Below, one piece after another: positions 35,173 through 42,731 of a stretch of 64,000 nucleotides of DNA. Source of the DNA: Streptomyces buecherae (GTDB lineage: Bacteria > Actinomycetota > Actinomycetes > Streptomycetales > Streptomycetaceae); NCBI RefSeq assembly GCF_014295035.1, contig NZ_CP060404.1, positions 6,922,501 to 6,986,500 of the forward strand. The letters run 5' to 3'. The notes under the pieces are model-generated. The model searched no databases and was not told where the DNA came from. It was given only the letters and a program-made list of their open reading frames with translations. Positions within the stretch are counted from its first letter, which is position 1. Every line of letters begins with the position of its first letter. Both the position numbers and the translations under genes were made by a program.

Positions 35173-38172
35173 GTGGCCGACCGTCTCATCGTCCGTGGCG
35201 CTCGCGAGCACAATCTCAAGAATGTCTCGCTCGACCTCCCGCGTGACTCCCTCATCGTCTTCACCGGGCTCTCGGGGTCGGGCAAGTCGTCTCTCGCGTT
35301 CGACACGATCTTCGCCGAGGGGCAGCGCCGGTACGTCGAGTCGCTCTCCTCCTACGCACGCCAGTTCCTGGGCCAGATGGACAAGCCCGACGTGGACTTC
35401 ATCGAAGGTCTCTCGCCGGCTGTCTCCATCGACCAGAAGTCCACCTCGCGCAACCCGCGCTCCACGGTCGGCACCATCACCGAGGTCTACGACTACCTCC
35501 GTCTGCTGTTCGCCCGGATCGGCAAGCCGCACTGCCCGGAGTGCGGGCGCCCCATCGCCCGCCAGTCGCCGCAGGCGATCGTGGACCGCGTCCTGGAGCT
35601 GCCCCCGGGCAGCCGCTTCCAGGTCCTGTCCCCGCTGGTGCGCGAGCGCAAGGGAGAGTTCGTCGACCTCTTCTCCGACCTCCAGACCAAGGGGTACAGC
35701 CGGGCCCGGGTGGACGGGGCCACGGTGCAGCTCTCCGAGCCGCCGAAGCTCAAGAAGCAGGAGAAGCACACCATCGAGGTGGTCGTGGACCGCCTCACCG
35801 TCAAGGAGAGCGCCAAGCGGCGGCTGACGGACTCGGTGGAGACCGCCCTCGGCCTCTCCGGCGGCATGGTCATCCTGGACTTCGTGGACCTCGACGAGGA
35901 CGACCCGCAGCGCGAGCGGATGTTCTCGGAGCACCTCTACTGCCCGTACGACGACCTGTCCTTCGAGGAGCTCGAACCGCGTTCCTTCTCCTTCAACTCG
36001 CCCTTCGGCGCCTGCCCGGACTGCACCGGCATCGGCACCCGCATGGAGGTCGACCCGGAGCTGATCATTCCGGACGAGGAGAAGTCGCTGGACGAGGGCG
36101 CGATCCACCCGTGGTCGCACGGTCACACCAAGGACTACTTCGCGCGCCTCGTGGGCGCGCTCTCGGACGCGCTGGGGTTCCGCACCGACATCCCGTGGGC
36201 CGGACTGCCGCAGCGGGCCAGGAAGGCCCTGCTCAACGGGCACAAGACGCAGATCGAGGTGCGCTACCGCAACCGGTACGGGCGCGAGCGCGCGTACACC
36301 ACGGCCTTCGAGGGAGCGGTGCCGTTCGTCAAGCGGCGCCACTCCGAGGCCGAGAGCGACGCCAGCCGGGAGCGCTTCGAGGGCTACATGCGCGAGGTGC
36401 CGTGCCCGACCTGTGAGGGCACGCGGCTCAAGCCCATCGTCCTCGCGGTGACCGTCCAGGACCGGTCCATCGCCGACATCTCGGCGATGTCGATCAGCGA
36501 GTGCGCCGAGTTCCTGCGCGCCCTCAAGCTGAGCGCCCGCGAGAAGACCATCGCGGAGCGGGTGCTCAAGGAGGTCAACGAGCGGCTGCGCTTCCTCGTG
36601 GACGTGGGCCTCGACTACCTCTCGCTCAACCGGGCCGCCGGCACCCTCTCCGGCGGCGAGGCCCAGCGCATCCGGCTGGCCACCCAGATCGGTTCCGGCC
36701 TCGTCGGCGTGCTGTACGTGCTCGACGAGCCCTCCATCGGCCTGCACCAGCGCGACAACCACCGGTTGATCGAGACCCTGGTGCGGCTGCGCGACCTCGG
36801 CAACACGCTGATCGTCGTGGAGCACGACGAGGACACCATCAAGACCTCGGACTGGGTGGTGGACATCGGCCCGGGCGCGGGCGAGCACGGCGGCAAGGTC
36901 GTGCACAGCGGACCGCTGGCCGAGCTGCTGGCCAACGACGCCTCGGTGACAGGGCAGTACCTGGCCGGCAAGAAGGCCATCCCGACCCCGCAGGAGCGGC
37001 GCGCGGTCGACCGCGACCGGCAGTTGACGGTGCACGGCGCGCGGGAGAACAACCTGCGGGACATCGACGTGTCGTTCCCGCTGGGCGTGCTGACCGCGGT
37101 CACCGGTGTGTCCGGATCGGGGAAGTCGACCCTGGTCAACGACATCCTGTACACGCACCTGGCGCGCGAGCTCAACGGGGCCCGCTCGGTTCCGGGCCGG
37201 CACACCCGGGTCGACGGCGACGACCTGGTCGACAAGGTCGTGCACGTGGACCAGTCGCCGATCGGTCGGACCCCGCGTTCCAACCCGGCGACCTACACCG
37301 GTGTCTTCGACCACGTCCGCAAGCTGTTCGCGGAGACCATGGAAGCCAAGGTCCGCGGGTATCTGCCGGGCCGCTTCTCGTTCAACGTCAAGGGCGGCCG
37401 GTGCGAGAACTGCTCCGGTGACGGCACCATCAAGATCGAGATGAACTTCCTGCCGGACGTGTACGTGCCGTGCGAGGTCTGCCACGGGGCGCGCTACAAC
37501 CGCGAGACGCTGGAGGTCCACTACAAGGGCAAGTCCATCGCCGAGGTGCTGGACATGCCCATCGAGGAGGCCCTGGACTTCTTCGAGGCCGTGCCGGCCA
37601 TCGCGCGCCACCTGCGGACGCTCAACGAGGTCGGACTGGGCTATGTGCGGCTCGGCCAGTCGGCGCCGACCCTCTCCGGTGGCGAGGCCCAGCGCGTCAA
37701 GCTCTCCAGCGAGCTGCAGAAGCGGTCCACGGGTCGCACGGTCTACGTCCTGGACGAGCCGACCACCGGGCTGCACTTCGAGGACATCAGCAAGCTGATC
37801 CGGGTGTTGTCGGGGTTGGTCGACAAGGGCAACACCGTGATCGTCATCGAGCACAACCTCGATGTGATCAAGACGGCCGACTGGGTCGTGGACATGGGCC
37901 CCGAGGGCGGCAGCGGCGGTGGGCTCGTCGTCGCGGAGGGCACGCCGGAGCAGGTGGCGTCCGTGCCGACCAGCCACACCGGCAAGTTCCTCCGGGACCT
38001 GCTGGGCGACCGGATCAGCGACGCGGACGCGGCCCCGGCGCGGAAGCGAACCGCGAAGAAGGCGGCGCCCGCGAAGAAGACCGCGGCAGCGTCGGCGACG
38101 GCGGCCAAGAAGGCCGGCGCGGCGAAGAAGGCCACGGCCAAGAAGACCGCGACGAAGCGGACCGCGCGCTAG
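35173..38172 (+). CDS. uvrA: Excinuclease ABC subunit A
   Basis: A 999-residue UvrA, the damage-scanning ATPase of nucleotide excision repair. Walker A sites are at 32-39 (GLSGSGKS) and about 645-652 (GVSGSGKS); ABC signatures are LSGGEAQRIRLATQIG and LSGGEAQRVKLSSEL. Zinc-module cysteine pairs occur in CPECGRP, CPDCTGIG, CPTCEG, CENCSGDG and CEVCHG. Residues from ~956 form a Lys/Ala/Thr-rich tail (AKKAAPAKK, AKKATAKK repeats) resembling histone H1/HU-type DNA-binding tails, absent from E. coli UvrA. GTG 35173 matches the usual VADRLIVRGAREHNLKN opening; GTG 35161 in frame is the alternative. uvrB lies 6 kb upstream on the same strand. Confidence 0.97.
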   Translation: MADRLIVRGAREHNLKNVSLDLPRDSLIVFTGLSGSGKSSLAFDTIFAEGQRRYVESLSSYARQFLGQMDKPDVDFIEGLSPAVSIDQKSTSRNPRSTVGTITEVYDYLRLLFARIGKPHCPECGRPIARQSPQAIVDRVLELPPGSRFQVLSPLVRERKGEFVDLFSDLQTKGYSRARVDGATVQLSEPPKLKKQEKHTIEVVVDRLTVKESAKRRLTDSVETALGLSGGMVILDFVDLDEDDPQRERMFSEHLYCPYDDLSFEELEPRSFSFNSPFGACPDCTGIGTRMEVDPELIIPDEEKSLDEGAIHPWSHGHTKDYFARLVGALSDALGFRTDIPWAGLPQRARKALLNGHKTQIEVRYRNRYGRERAYTTAFEGAVPFVKRRHSEAESDASRERFEGYMREVPCPTCEGTRLKPIVLAVTVQDRSIADISAMSISECAEFLRALKLSAREKTIAERVLKEVNERLRFLVDVGLDYLSLNRAAGTLSGGEAQRIRLATQIGSGLVGVLYVLDEPSIGLHQRDNHRLIETLVRLRDLGNTLIVVEHDEDTIKTSDWVVDIGPGAGEHGGKVVHSGPLAELLANDASVTGQYLAGKKAIPTPQERRAVDRDRQLTVHGARENNLRDIDVSFPLGVLTAVTGVSGSGKSTLVNDILYTHLARELNGARSVPGRHTRVDGDDLVDKVVHVDQSPIGRTPRSNPATYTGVFDHVRKLFAETMEAKVRGYLPGRFSFNVKGGRCENCSGDGTIKIEMNFLPDVYVPCEVCHGARYNRETLEVHYKGKSIAEVLDMPIEEALDFFEAVPAIARHLRTLNEVGLGYVRLGQSAPTLSGGEAQRVKLSSELQKRSTGRTVYVLDEPTTGLHFEDISKLIRVLSGLVDKGNTVIVIEHNLDVIKTADWVVDMGPEGGSGGGLVVAEGTPEQVASVPTSHTGKFLRDLLGDRISDADAAPARKRTAKKAAPAKKTAAASATAAKKAGAAKKATAKKTATKRTAR

Positions 38173-38186
38173 GCGGCGCACCGCAC

Positions 38187-38225
38187 GAGGCCGCGCCCGC
38201 CCGTTTACCCGCCGGGCGTGGCCTC
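38187..38225. terminator. Terminator hairpin after uvrA
   Basis: GAGGCCGCGCCCG (38187-38199) pairs with 38213-38225 over 13 positions including one G-U; 13-base loop. Convergent genes lie on both sides. Confidence 0.65.
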
Positions 38226-38377
38226 GCGGCGAAGCGGGCCGGCCCCGCCACGGAGGGGCCGGGCGTGGCGGGCCCGGCCCGGCCGGCCCATGCCGCACGT
38301 ACACGCGCGGGCGAGGGCGATGGCCGGTACGGGCGGCAACCCGCCGCGTCCCCGCGCCGCAGGGGAGGGGCTGGGGA

Positions 38378-39319
38378 TCAGGCCAGCTCGGCGGCGAAGG
38401 GGGGCTCCGCGCCGGCGCGGGAGCAGGTGAGGGCCGAGGCGCGGGCGGCGAAGGTGAGGATGTCCCGCCAGGTGTCGGGCGTGAGGTTGGCCACGGCGGC
38501 TCCGGAGAGCGCGTCGTGCGCGGCGAGCCGGTGCAGGAGCGCGGCGTTGACCGTGTCGCCAGCCCCGATGGTGTCCACCACGTCGACCCGTACCCCGGGC
38601 ACCCGCAACTCGGCGGCGTCCCGGGTGTGGACGCCGAGCCCGTCCGCGCCATGCGTGACGACGACGGCCGCGGGGCCCGCCGCGAGCCAGCCCCGCGCGG
38701 CGGCGGCCACGTCGGGCGAACCGGCGAGCCACGTCGCGTCCTCCACCGAGAGCTTGAGGAGGTTGAGGTGCGGCAACCAACTGGCGAAGCGGGCCCGGTA
38801 GGCGTCGGGGTCCGCGATCAGGTCGGCCCGGATGTTCGGGTCGAGCGCGGTGAACACGCCGCGCCGCGCTTCCCGCCGCAGCAGCGCCTCGTACGCGGTG
38901 GCGCCCGGCTCCAGGACGAGTGAGCACGTGCCCAGCGAGAGCGCGGTGGTGCCGGGTGGCAGGGCGGCCGGGAGTTCGAAGAGGCGGTCGGCCGTGCCCT
39001 CGACGTAGAAGACGTAGCCGGCCGAGCCTTCCTCGTTGACCTCGGCCACGGCCAGCGTGGTGGGCTCCGGGCCGCGTTGCACCGGGGCGGTGTCGACGCC
39101 GGCGGCGTGCAGGGCGTCGAGGAGGGCTCCCCCGTAACCATCGGTGGAGACACGCGAGCAGAACGCCGTCGGGGAGCCCAGCCGCCCCAGGGCCAGGGCG
39201 GTGTTGTACGGCCCGCCGCCCCGGCGGGGGACCAGCGGCGTCAGCCGTGCGTCGGCCTCGGGAGGCGTCGCGGTGCTCGGTACGAGGTCGATCAGGGCTT
39301 CTCCGGCGACGACGATCAC
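38378..39319 (-). CDS. PfkB-family sugar kinase (fructokinase/ribokinase type)
   Basis: A 313-residue kinase. The N-terminal VVAGEALIDLVPS and the GGGPYNTALALGRLG signature 1 mark the PfkB fold; signature 2 is VVDTIGAGDTVNAALLHRL with the catalytic Asp in GAGD. ALDPNIRADLIAD is typical of fructokinases. The enzyme probably phosphorylates fructose or a related sugar. GTG 39319 overlaps the stop of the upstream LacI-type fragment by four bases (GTGA), indicating translational coupling, and AAAGGA lies upstream. Confidence 0.9.
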   Translation of the reverse strand: MIVVAGEALIDLVPSTATPPEADARLTPLVPRRGGGPYNTALALGRLGSPTAFCSRVSTDGYGGALLDALHAAGVDTAPVQRGPEPTTLAVAEVNEEGSAGYVFYVEGTADRLFELPAALPPGTTALSLGTCSLVLEPGATAYEALLRREARRGVFTALDPNIRADLIADPDAYRARFASWLPHLNLLKLSVEDATWLAGSPDVAAAARGWLAAGPAAVVVTHGADGLGVHTRDAAELRVPGVRVDVVDTIGAGDTVNAALLHRLAAHDALSGAAVANLTPDTWRDILTFAARASALTCSRAGAEPPFAAELA

Positions 39320-39618
39320 GGGTCGGAGTCCTTTCCGTGGGGTGAGGCGGCGGTCATGGTGAGGGCGCGCCGGCCAGCGGCGTGCGGGACGGTGAGGTGC
39401 GCCCGCTCAGGGGTCGGGCGCGGGTGCGAGGCGATGGGCTCCCTGGGGCGGCCGGTCGGGAGCGGGCGCGGCCGACGTGTGCGGCGCGTACGGGCGGAGT
39501 GCGAAGCCGGCCGGCCGGCGCGGATGGCGGGGCGGACGGGCCGGGTCGCGTGCAGCACGTGGGAGGCGGTGGCCACCGAGACGTCCGCGTCTCGCGCCAC
39601 GTCGTGCATGGTCGTCAC
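39316..39618 (-). CDS. LacI-family regulator reduced to its DNA-binding domain
   Basis: A 100-residue open frame whose first ~33 residues are a clear LacI helix-turn-helix (TMHDVARDADVSVATASHVLHATRPVRPAIR). The rest is Arg/Pro-rich and has neither the hinge helix nor the ~270-residue sugar-binding domain. GTG 39618 has AAAGG at 8 bases. The stop overlaps the PfkB kinase start (GTGA), so the kinase has been fused close behind the remnant. It could be a decayed pseudogene left by deletion of the effector domain, or a surviving mini-regulator. It must lack normal sugar response and dimerisation through the core domain. Confidence 0.6.
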   Translation of the reverse strand: MTTMHDVARDADVSVATASHVLHATRPVRPAIRAGRPASHSARTRRTRRPRPLPTGRPREPIASHPRPTPERAHLTVPHAAGRRALTMTAASPHGKDSDP

Positions 39619-39765
39619 GTCGGAGCCTTTCGACGGGCGTGCCGCGGCCGGTTCGCCACGCCGCCCGGGCCGTGGACCGGGAGCGCGACCGGCGGTGCGC
39701 GCACCGGGGCGAAGGGGCCCCTCGGCGCCTCGGGCCGGGCCGAAGCTACCGTACGAGAGCGGGGC

Positions 39766-39775
39766 GCGTAAACGC
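39766..39775. promoter_or_regulatory. LacI-type operator-like palindrome
   Basis: GCGT-AA-ACGC, about 150 bases before the LacI-remnant gene. Short CG-centred palindromes like this are typical of LacI-family half-site pairs. The match is short and may be chance. Confidence 0.25.
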
Positions 39776-39867
39776 TCGCGTGGGCGCTGGCCCGCAGCTC
39801 CGGCCGGGTATCGTCGGCGGTGCTCATTTCGTGATCCAGTTCCCTGAAACATCCCCGTGGAGTTCCC

Positions 39868-40290
39868 ATGAGTTGCCAGCCCGCCAGCCGTCGGACCGTG
39901 CTGCGAGGGGCGGCACTGGCGGGGGTCGCGGGGCTCGGCGTAGCCGCGTGCTCGGCGGGCGTCGACGGGCCCGGGCCGGCGACGCCGACCGCCCCGGTGG
40001 ACCTGGGGGCTCCCGAGGCGGTTCCGGTGGGCGGTACGAAGCTCTACCGCGAGGACCGGCTGCTGGTCGCGCAGCCGGCGAAGGGACAGTTCACGGCGCG
40101 CAGCGCGGTCTGTACGCACTCGGGGTGCACGCTCAGCAAGATCGAGGACGGCGAGGCCAAGTGCCCCTGCCACGGCAGCAGGTTCGACCCGGTGACGGGC
40201 AAGGTGCTCGACGGCCCGGCCGGCGCGCCGCTGCCCGCGGTGCCGGTGCGCCTGGAGGGCGGGAAGCTGGTGGCGGGCCCCAAGGCGTAG
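39868..40290 (+). CDS. Tat-exported Rieske [2Fe-2S] lipoprotein
   Basis: A 140-residue protein. The N-terminus carries a twin-arginine signal (SRRTVLRGAALAGVAGLGVAAC) ending in a lipobox with C28, so it is probably folded in the cytoplasm, exported by Tat and lipid-anchored. The Rieske cluster is bound by C82-T-H84 and C99-P-C-H102, with C87 and C101 forming the usual disulfide. It is a short single-domain Rieske protein of the kind that donates electrons outside the membrane; no oxidase or cytochrome gene is adjacent, so its partner is unknown. ATG 39868 follows TTCCC with only a weak ribosome site. Confidence 0.92.
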   Translation: MSCQPASRRTVLRGAALAGVAGLGVAACSAGVDGPGPATPTAPVDLGAPEAVPVGGTKLYREDRLLVAQPAKGQFTARSAVCTHSGCTLSKIEDGEAKCPCHGSRFDPVTGKVLDGPAGAPLPAVPVRLEGGKLVAGPKA

Positions 40291-40376
40291 CGCCCGTGGC
40301 CCCGCCGGCGGCGACGCGAGGCGTCTGTCGGTGAACGCCGGCGGGCTGGGGCAAGGCGCCTCGGTGACGGGGGAGT

Positions 40377-40382
40377 TAGGCT
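40377..40382 (+). promoter_or_regulatory. -10 element for leaderless tyrosine phosphatase gene
   Basis: TAGGCT ends 6 bases before GTG 40389, the same arrangement as at coaE. No clear -35 was seen. Confidence 0.35.
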
Positions 40383-40388
40383 CGCGGT

Positions 40389-40817
40389 GTGATCGCTACC
40401 TGGGAGCCCGAGGCGGCCGGAGTGCTGCGACTGCCGTCGGGCAGGCTCGTGCGCGGACGGGGGCTGCGGCATCCGCTGCCGGCCGGGCCGCGACCGGACT
40501 TCGCCCTCTACCTGCGGGGCCGTAGGCCGCCTCCCGTCGCGTGGGAGGCCCGGTGGGTGCGCTGGCCGGACTTCTGGCTGCCGACGGACCGCGCCGTCTT
40601 CGGTCAGGCGCTGCGGCAGGCGTTGGCGCGCGCCGAGGCCGAGCGCGTCGAGGTCGCGTGCGGCGGCGGGGTCGGCCGCACCGGCACCGCGCTGGCCTGC
40701 CTCGCCGTACTGGACGGGGTGCCCGCCCGCGAGGCCGTGGCGTACGTCCGGCGGCACTACGCGCCCCGGGCCGTGGAGACGCCGTGGCAGCGGCGCTTCG
40801 TGGCCGAATTCGGGTAG
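40389..40817 (+). CDS. Protein-tyrosine-phosphatase-like protein
   Basis: A 142-residue protein with a CX5R phosphatase loop, ACGGGVGRTGTALAC, in which Ala precedes the cysteine where classical enzymes have His. A WPD-type acid loop is present (RWVRWPDFWLPTD). The size and motif match small actinobacterial dual-specificity-type phosphatases. The GTG start follows a -10 hexamer at leaderless distance. It is convergent with the XRE regulator gene. The substrate is unknown. Confidence 0.82.
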   Translation: MIATWEPEAAGVLRLPSGRLVRGRGLRHPLPAGPRPDFALYLRGRRPPPVAWEARWVRWPDFWLPTDRAVFGQALRQALARAEAERVEVACGGGVGRTGTALACLAVLDGVPAREAVAYVRRHYAPRAVETPWQRRFVAEFG

Positions 40818-40891
40818 TCGGGAGCACCGGCGCGCCGGCCGCGAGCGGACGCGGCGGGTGCGGGCGGACGTGGCAGATGCGGGGACGCGGG

Positions 40892-41836
40892 TTACGACCA
40901 GTCCCAGGCGATGCCCAGGATGCCGGGGCGGACGCCCTGCTCGGCCAGGTGGACGGAGCGGTGTTGGCCGCTCAGGGTGAGTTCCCGTTGGCCGCTGCGG
41001 GCCGCGCCCGCCGAGCCCTGCGCGAAGCGGTGGCACCGTACGGGCAGGGCGGCCGGGTCGAAGCGGACCTGGAGCACGTACTGGCCGCCCGCGAACGGGA
41101 AGCCCCGCACGTACTCGGTGCTCTGGCCGCCCGTGCCGTCCTCGACGACGTAGCTGAACACGTGCGTGTCGCCGGCGCGCAGTCGGGTGTCGAAGAGCAG
41201 CTCGGTGACCAGCACGCCCGTTCCCGAGTGCCAACGCAGCCGGCCCACGCGGCAGTTGTCCGTGGCCCGCACCCGTACCTGGCCGGGCTCGCAGCCGTGG
41301 TCGCCCTGGTGGATGGCGAGGTACCGGTCCACGCCGTCCCGGTGCGCCCGGACCACGTGCTGTGAGTCGCGGGCCGCCAGCTCCCGGCGGGCGCCGATGT
41401 GGATGCGCTCCAGATGGCAGACGGTGTGCAGGCCGCCGTCGAGGGGGGAGCCGAGGTCGGCGATCAACAGGGCGACGGACTCGGCCTGTTCGTGCAGCGT
41501 GCGGTAGGAGCGGGCGGCGGGGCGTTCGGCCTCGGGGCGCAGCGCCGGTTCGAGGAGTCGGGTCAGGGCGTGGCTGGGGAGGTCCAGGACGTCTTCGAGG
41601 GCGCGTACGGCGCGTAGCGACTCCGCGCGGCGCGGGGTCCTGGCGCCCTGCTGCCAGTAGCTGAGGCTGGTGACGCCGACCTTGACGCCGCGCTGCGCCA
41701 GCCGGTGCTGCACGCGGTGCAGCGCCAGCCCGCGCGCGGCGAGCGCGGTGCGCAGGGCGAGGTGGAACGGACCGGTGCGCAGGGCCTGGGCCAGCTCGGC
41801 CTCGGCCACATCCGACTGTGCGGCGGTCTGTCGCAT
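40892..41836 (-). CDS. XRE-family transcriptional regulator with long C-terminal domain
   Basis: A 314-residue protein. Residues ~18-80 are an XRE-like helix-turn-helix region (FHLALRTALAARGLALHRVQHRLAQRGVKVGVTSLSYWQQGARTPRRAES). A helical linker follows (RSYRTLHEQAESVALLIADLGS) and then a ~190-residue beta-rich C-terminal domain (HTVCHLERIHIGARRELAARDSQHVVRAHRDGVDRYLAIHQGDHG) of unknown ligand. Such proteins occur in pairs with secreted proteins in actinomycetes. ATG 41836 has GGGGAGG at 6 bases, better than the ATGs upstream. It is divergent from the protease operon, and the TTCAC array between them is the probable operator. Confidence 0.8.
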   Translation of the reverse strand: MRQTAAQSDVAEAELAQALRTGPFHLALRTALAARGLALHRVQHRLAQRGVKVGVTSLSYWQQGARTPRRAESLRAVRALEDVLDLPSHALTRLLEPALRPEAERPAARSYRTLHEQAESVALLIADLGSPLDGGLHTVCHLERIHIGARRELAARDSQHVVRAHRDGVDRYLAIHQGDHGCEPGQVRVRATDNCRVGRLRWHSGTGVLVTELLFDTRLRAGDTHVFSYVVEDGTGGQSTEYVRGFPFAGGQYVLQVRFDPAALPVRCHRFAQGSAGAARSGQRELTLSGQHRSVHLAEQGVRPGILGIAWDWS

Positions 41837-41870
41837 CGCATGCCTCCCCTGAGCCATGTCAGACCGGATA

Positions 41871-41989
41871 TTCACACACCGGTGCCCTACGTGAACATTC
41901 ACGATCGGAATCCGCCGATTCGGCGCCTTGCGTGCCGTGATCCAGCTAGCGGGGCGCAGGGGCGTTCACATGTCGCGCCGACTGTTCAC
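41871..41989. promoter_or_regulatory. TTCAC operator array between XRE regulator and protease operon
   Basis: TTCAC occurs at 41871, 41898, 41965 and 41985, and its complement GTGAA at 41891. The copies at 41891 and 41898 form the palindrome GTGAA-CA-TTCAC; the copies at 41965 and 41985 are GTTCAC direct repeats exactly 20 bases (two helical turns) apart. Five half-sites in 119 bases of GC-rich DNA is far above chance. Confidence 0.5.
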
Positions 41990-42017
41990 GTCGATTATCA
42001 CCACGCATTGAAGCGTG

Positions 42018-42046
42018 TTGACTGTGCTCGGACAACACCTGATGCT
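42018..42046 (+). promoter_or_regulatory. Promoter of the papain-like protease operon
   Basis: TTGACT (42018-42023), exactly 17 bases, GATGCT (42041-42046). Transcription would start near 42053, 54 bases before ATG 42107 and downstream of the TTCAC array, so a bound regulator could activate. Confidence 0.55.
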
Positions 42047-42106
42047 CCTCGCAGCGTCCGGACGCGCTCCTCCACCCCACACCCCTCGCTCGCTGGGAGG
42101 AACGCC

Positions 42107-42727
42107 ATGCCCCTCACCCTTCGACAGCGCCGCGCGCGCCGTCCCCACCCCAGACGGCTGACCGTGACCGCGCTCGCCGCGGTCGCCGTGTTGGCCGTGC
42201 CCACGGCCACGGCGACCGCGGCCACCGACGACACGCGGGACACCCGCGTGGCGAACCGGCTGAACATCACCATGCAGGCGCAGCAGAAGACCAACTGGTG
42301 TTGGTCGGCCGCGGGCAACACGATCGCCACCTGGATGGGCAAGAACTACAGCCAGAACCAGTTCTGCAACGCCGCCTTCAACCGGCAGCAGGGCCTCGAC
42401 TGCCCCAACAATCAGGCTACCCTCGGTAACGTGCAGACTGCGCTGCGTTGGGCGGGCATCAGGCCGGGCTCGTACATCAACGACTGGCTGCAGTACGGCG
42501 CGATACAGAACGAGATCAACGCGGAGCGCCCCATTGAGACCCGCATCCAGTGGTCATCGGGCGGAGGCCACATGCACGTCATCTACGGTTACGACAACGC
42601 CAACGGCTTCGTCTACTGGGGCGACCCCTGGCCCTCCAACAACCGGTACAACTGGGCCTCGCACGGCTGGTACGTGGGCAACAACGAGTTCTCCTGGACC
42701 CACTCGCTCTACCGGATCGGAGCGTGA
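42107..42727 (+). CDS. Secreted papain-like cysteine protease (C39-type fold)
   Basis: A 206-residue secreted protease candidate. The signal peptide is residues ~1-39 (LTVTALAAVAVLAVPTATATAA). The active site appears as QKTNWCWSAAG with nucleophile C65, GGHMHVIYGYD with H155 or H157, and WGDPW with D173. This Cys-His-Asp order in a short domain resembles the C39_2/papain-like secreted proteases. ATG 42107 has GGGAGG at 6-7 bases. It is followed after 4 bases by a gene for a membrane-anchored protein, so the pair is an operon. Target unknown; secreted processing or defence are both possible. Confidence 0.85.
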   Translation: MPLTLRQRRARRPHPRRLTVTALAAVAVLAVPTATATAATDDTRDTRVANRLNITMQAQQKTNWCWSAAGNTIATWMGKNYSQNQFCNAAFNRQQGLDCPNNQATLGNVQTALRWAGIRPGSYINDWLQYGAIQNEINAERPIETRIQWSSGGGHMHVIYGYDNANGFVYWGDPWPSNNRYNWASHGWYVGNNEFSWTHSLYRIGA

Positions 42728-42731
42728 GGTC

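Noticed and set aside
35152..38652. A 1166-residue open frame antisense to uvrA, and similar giants antisense to polA (4742-7669) and rpsA (14070-15809)
   Set aside because: High GC content leaves antisense frames open. Their translations are His/Leu/Val/Gly/Arg- or Asp/Leu-rich without any family resemblance, while the opposite strand encodes well-known proteins.
39382..39771. Plus-strand open frame opposite the LacI remnant
   Set aside because: Arg/Gly-rich composition and no ribosome site; the opposite strand has a clear helix-turn-helix.
41891..41902. GTGAA-CA-TTCAC as a Rex (redox) operator
   Set aside because: Rex sites have four bases between the GTGAA and TTCAC halves; here there are two, and neighbouring lone TTCAC copies fit a different regulator better.
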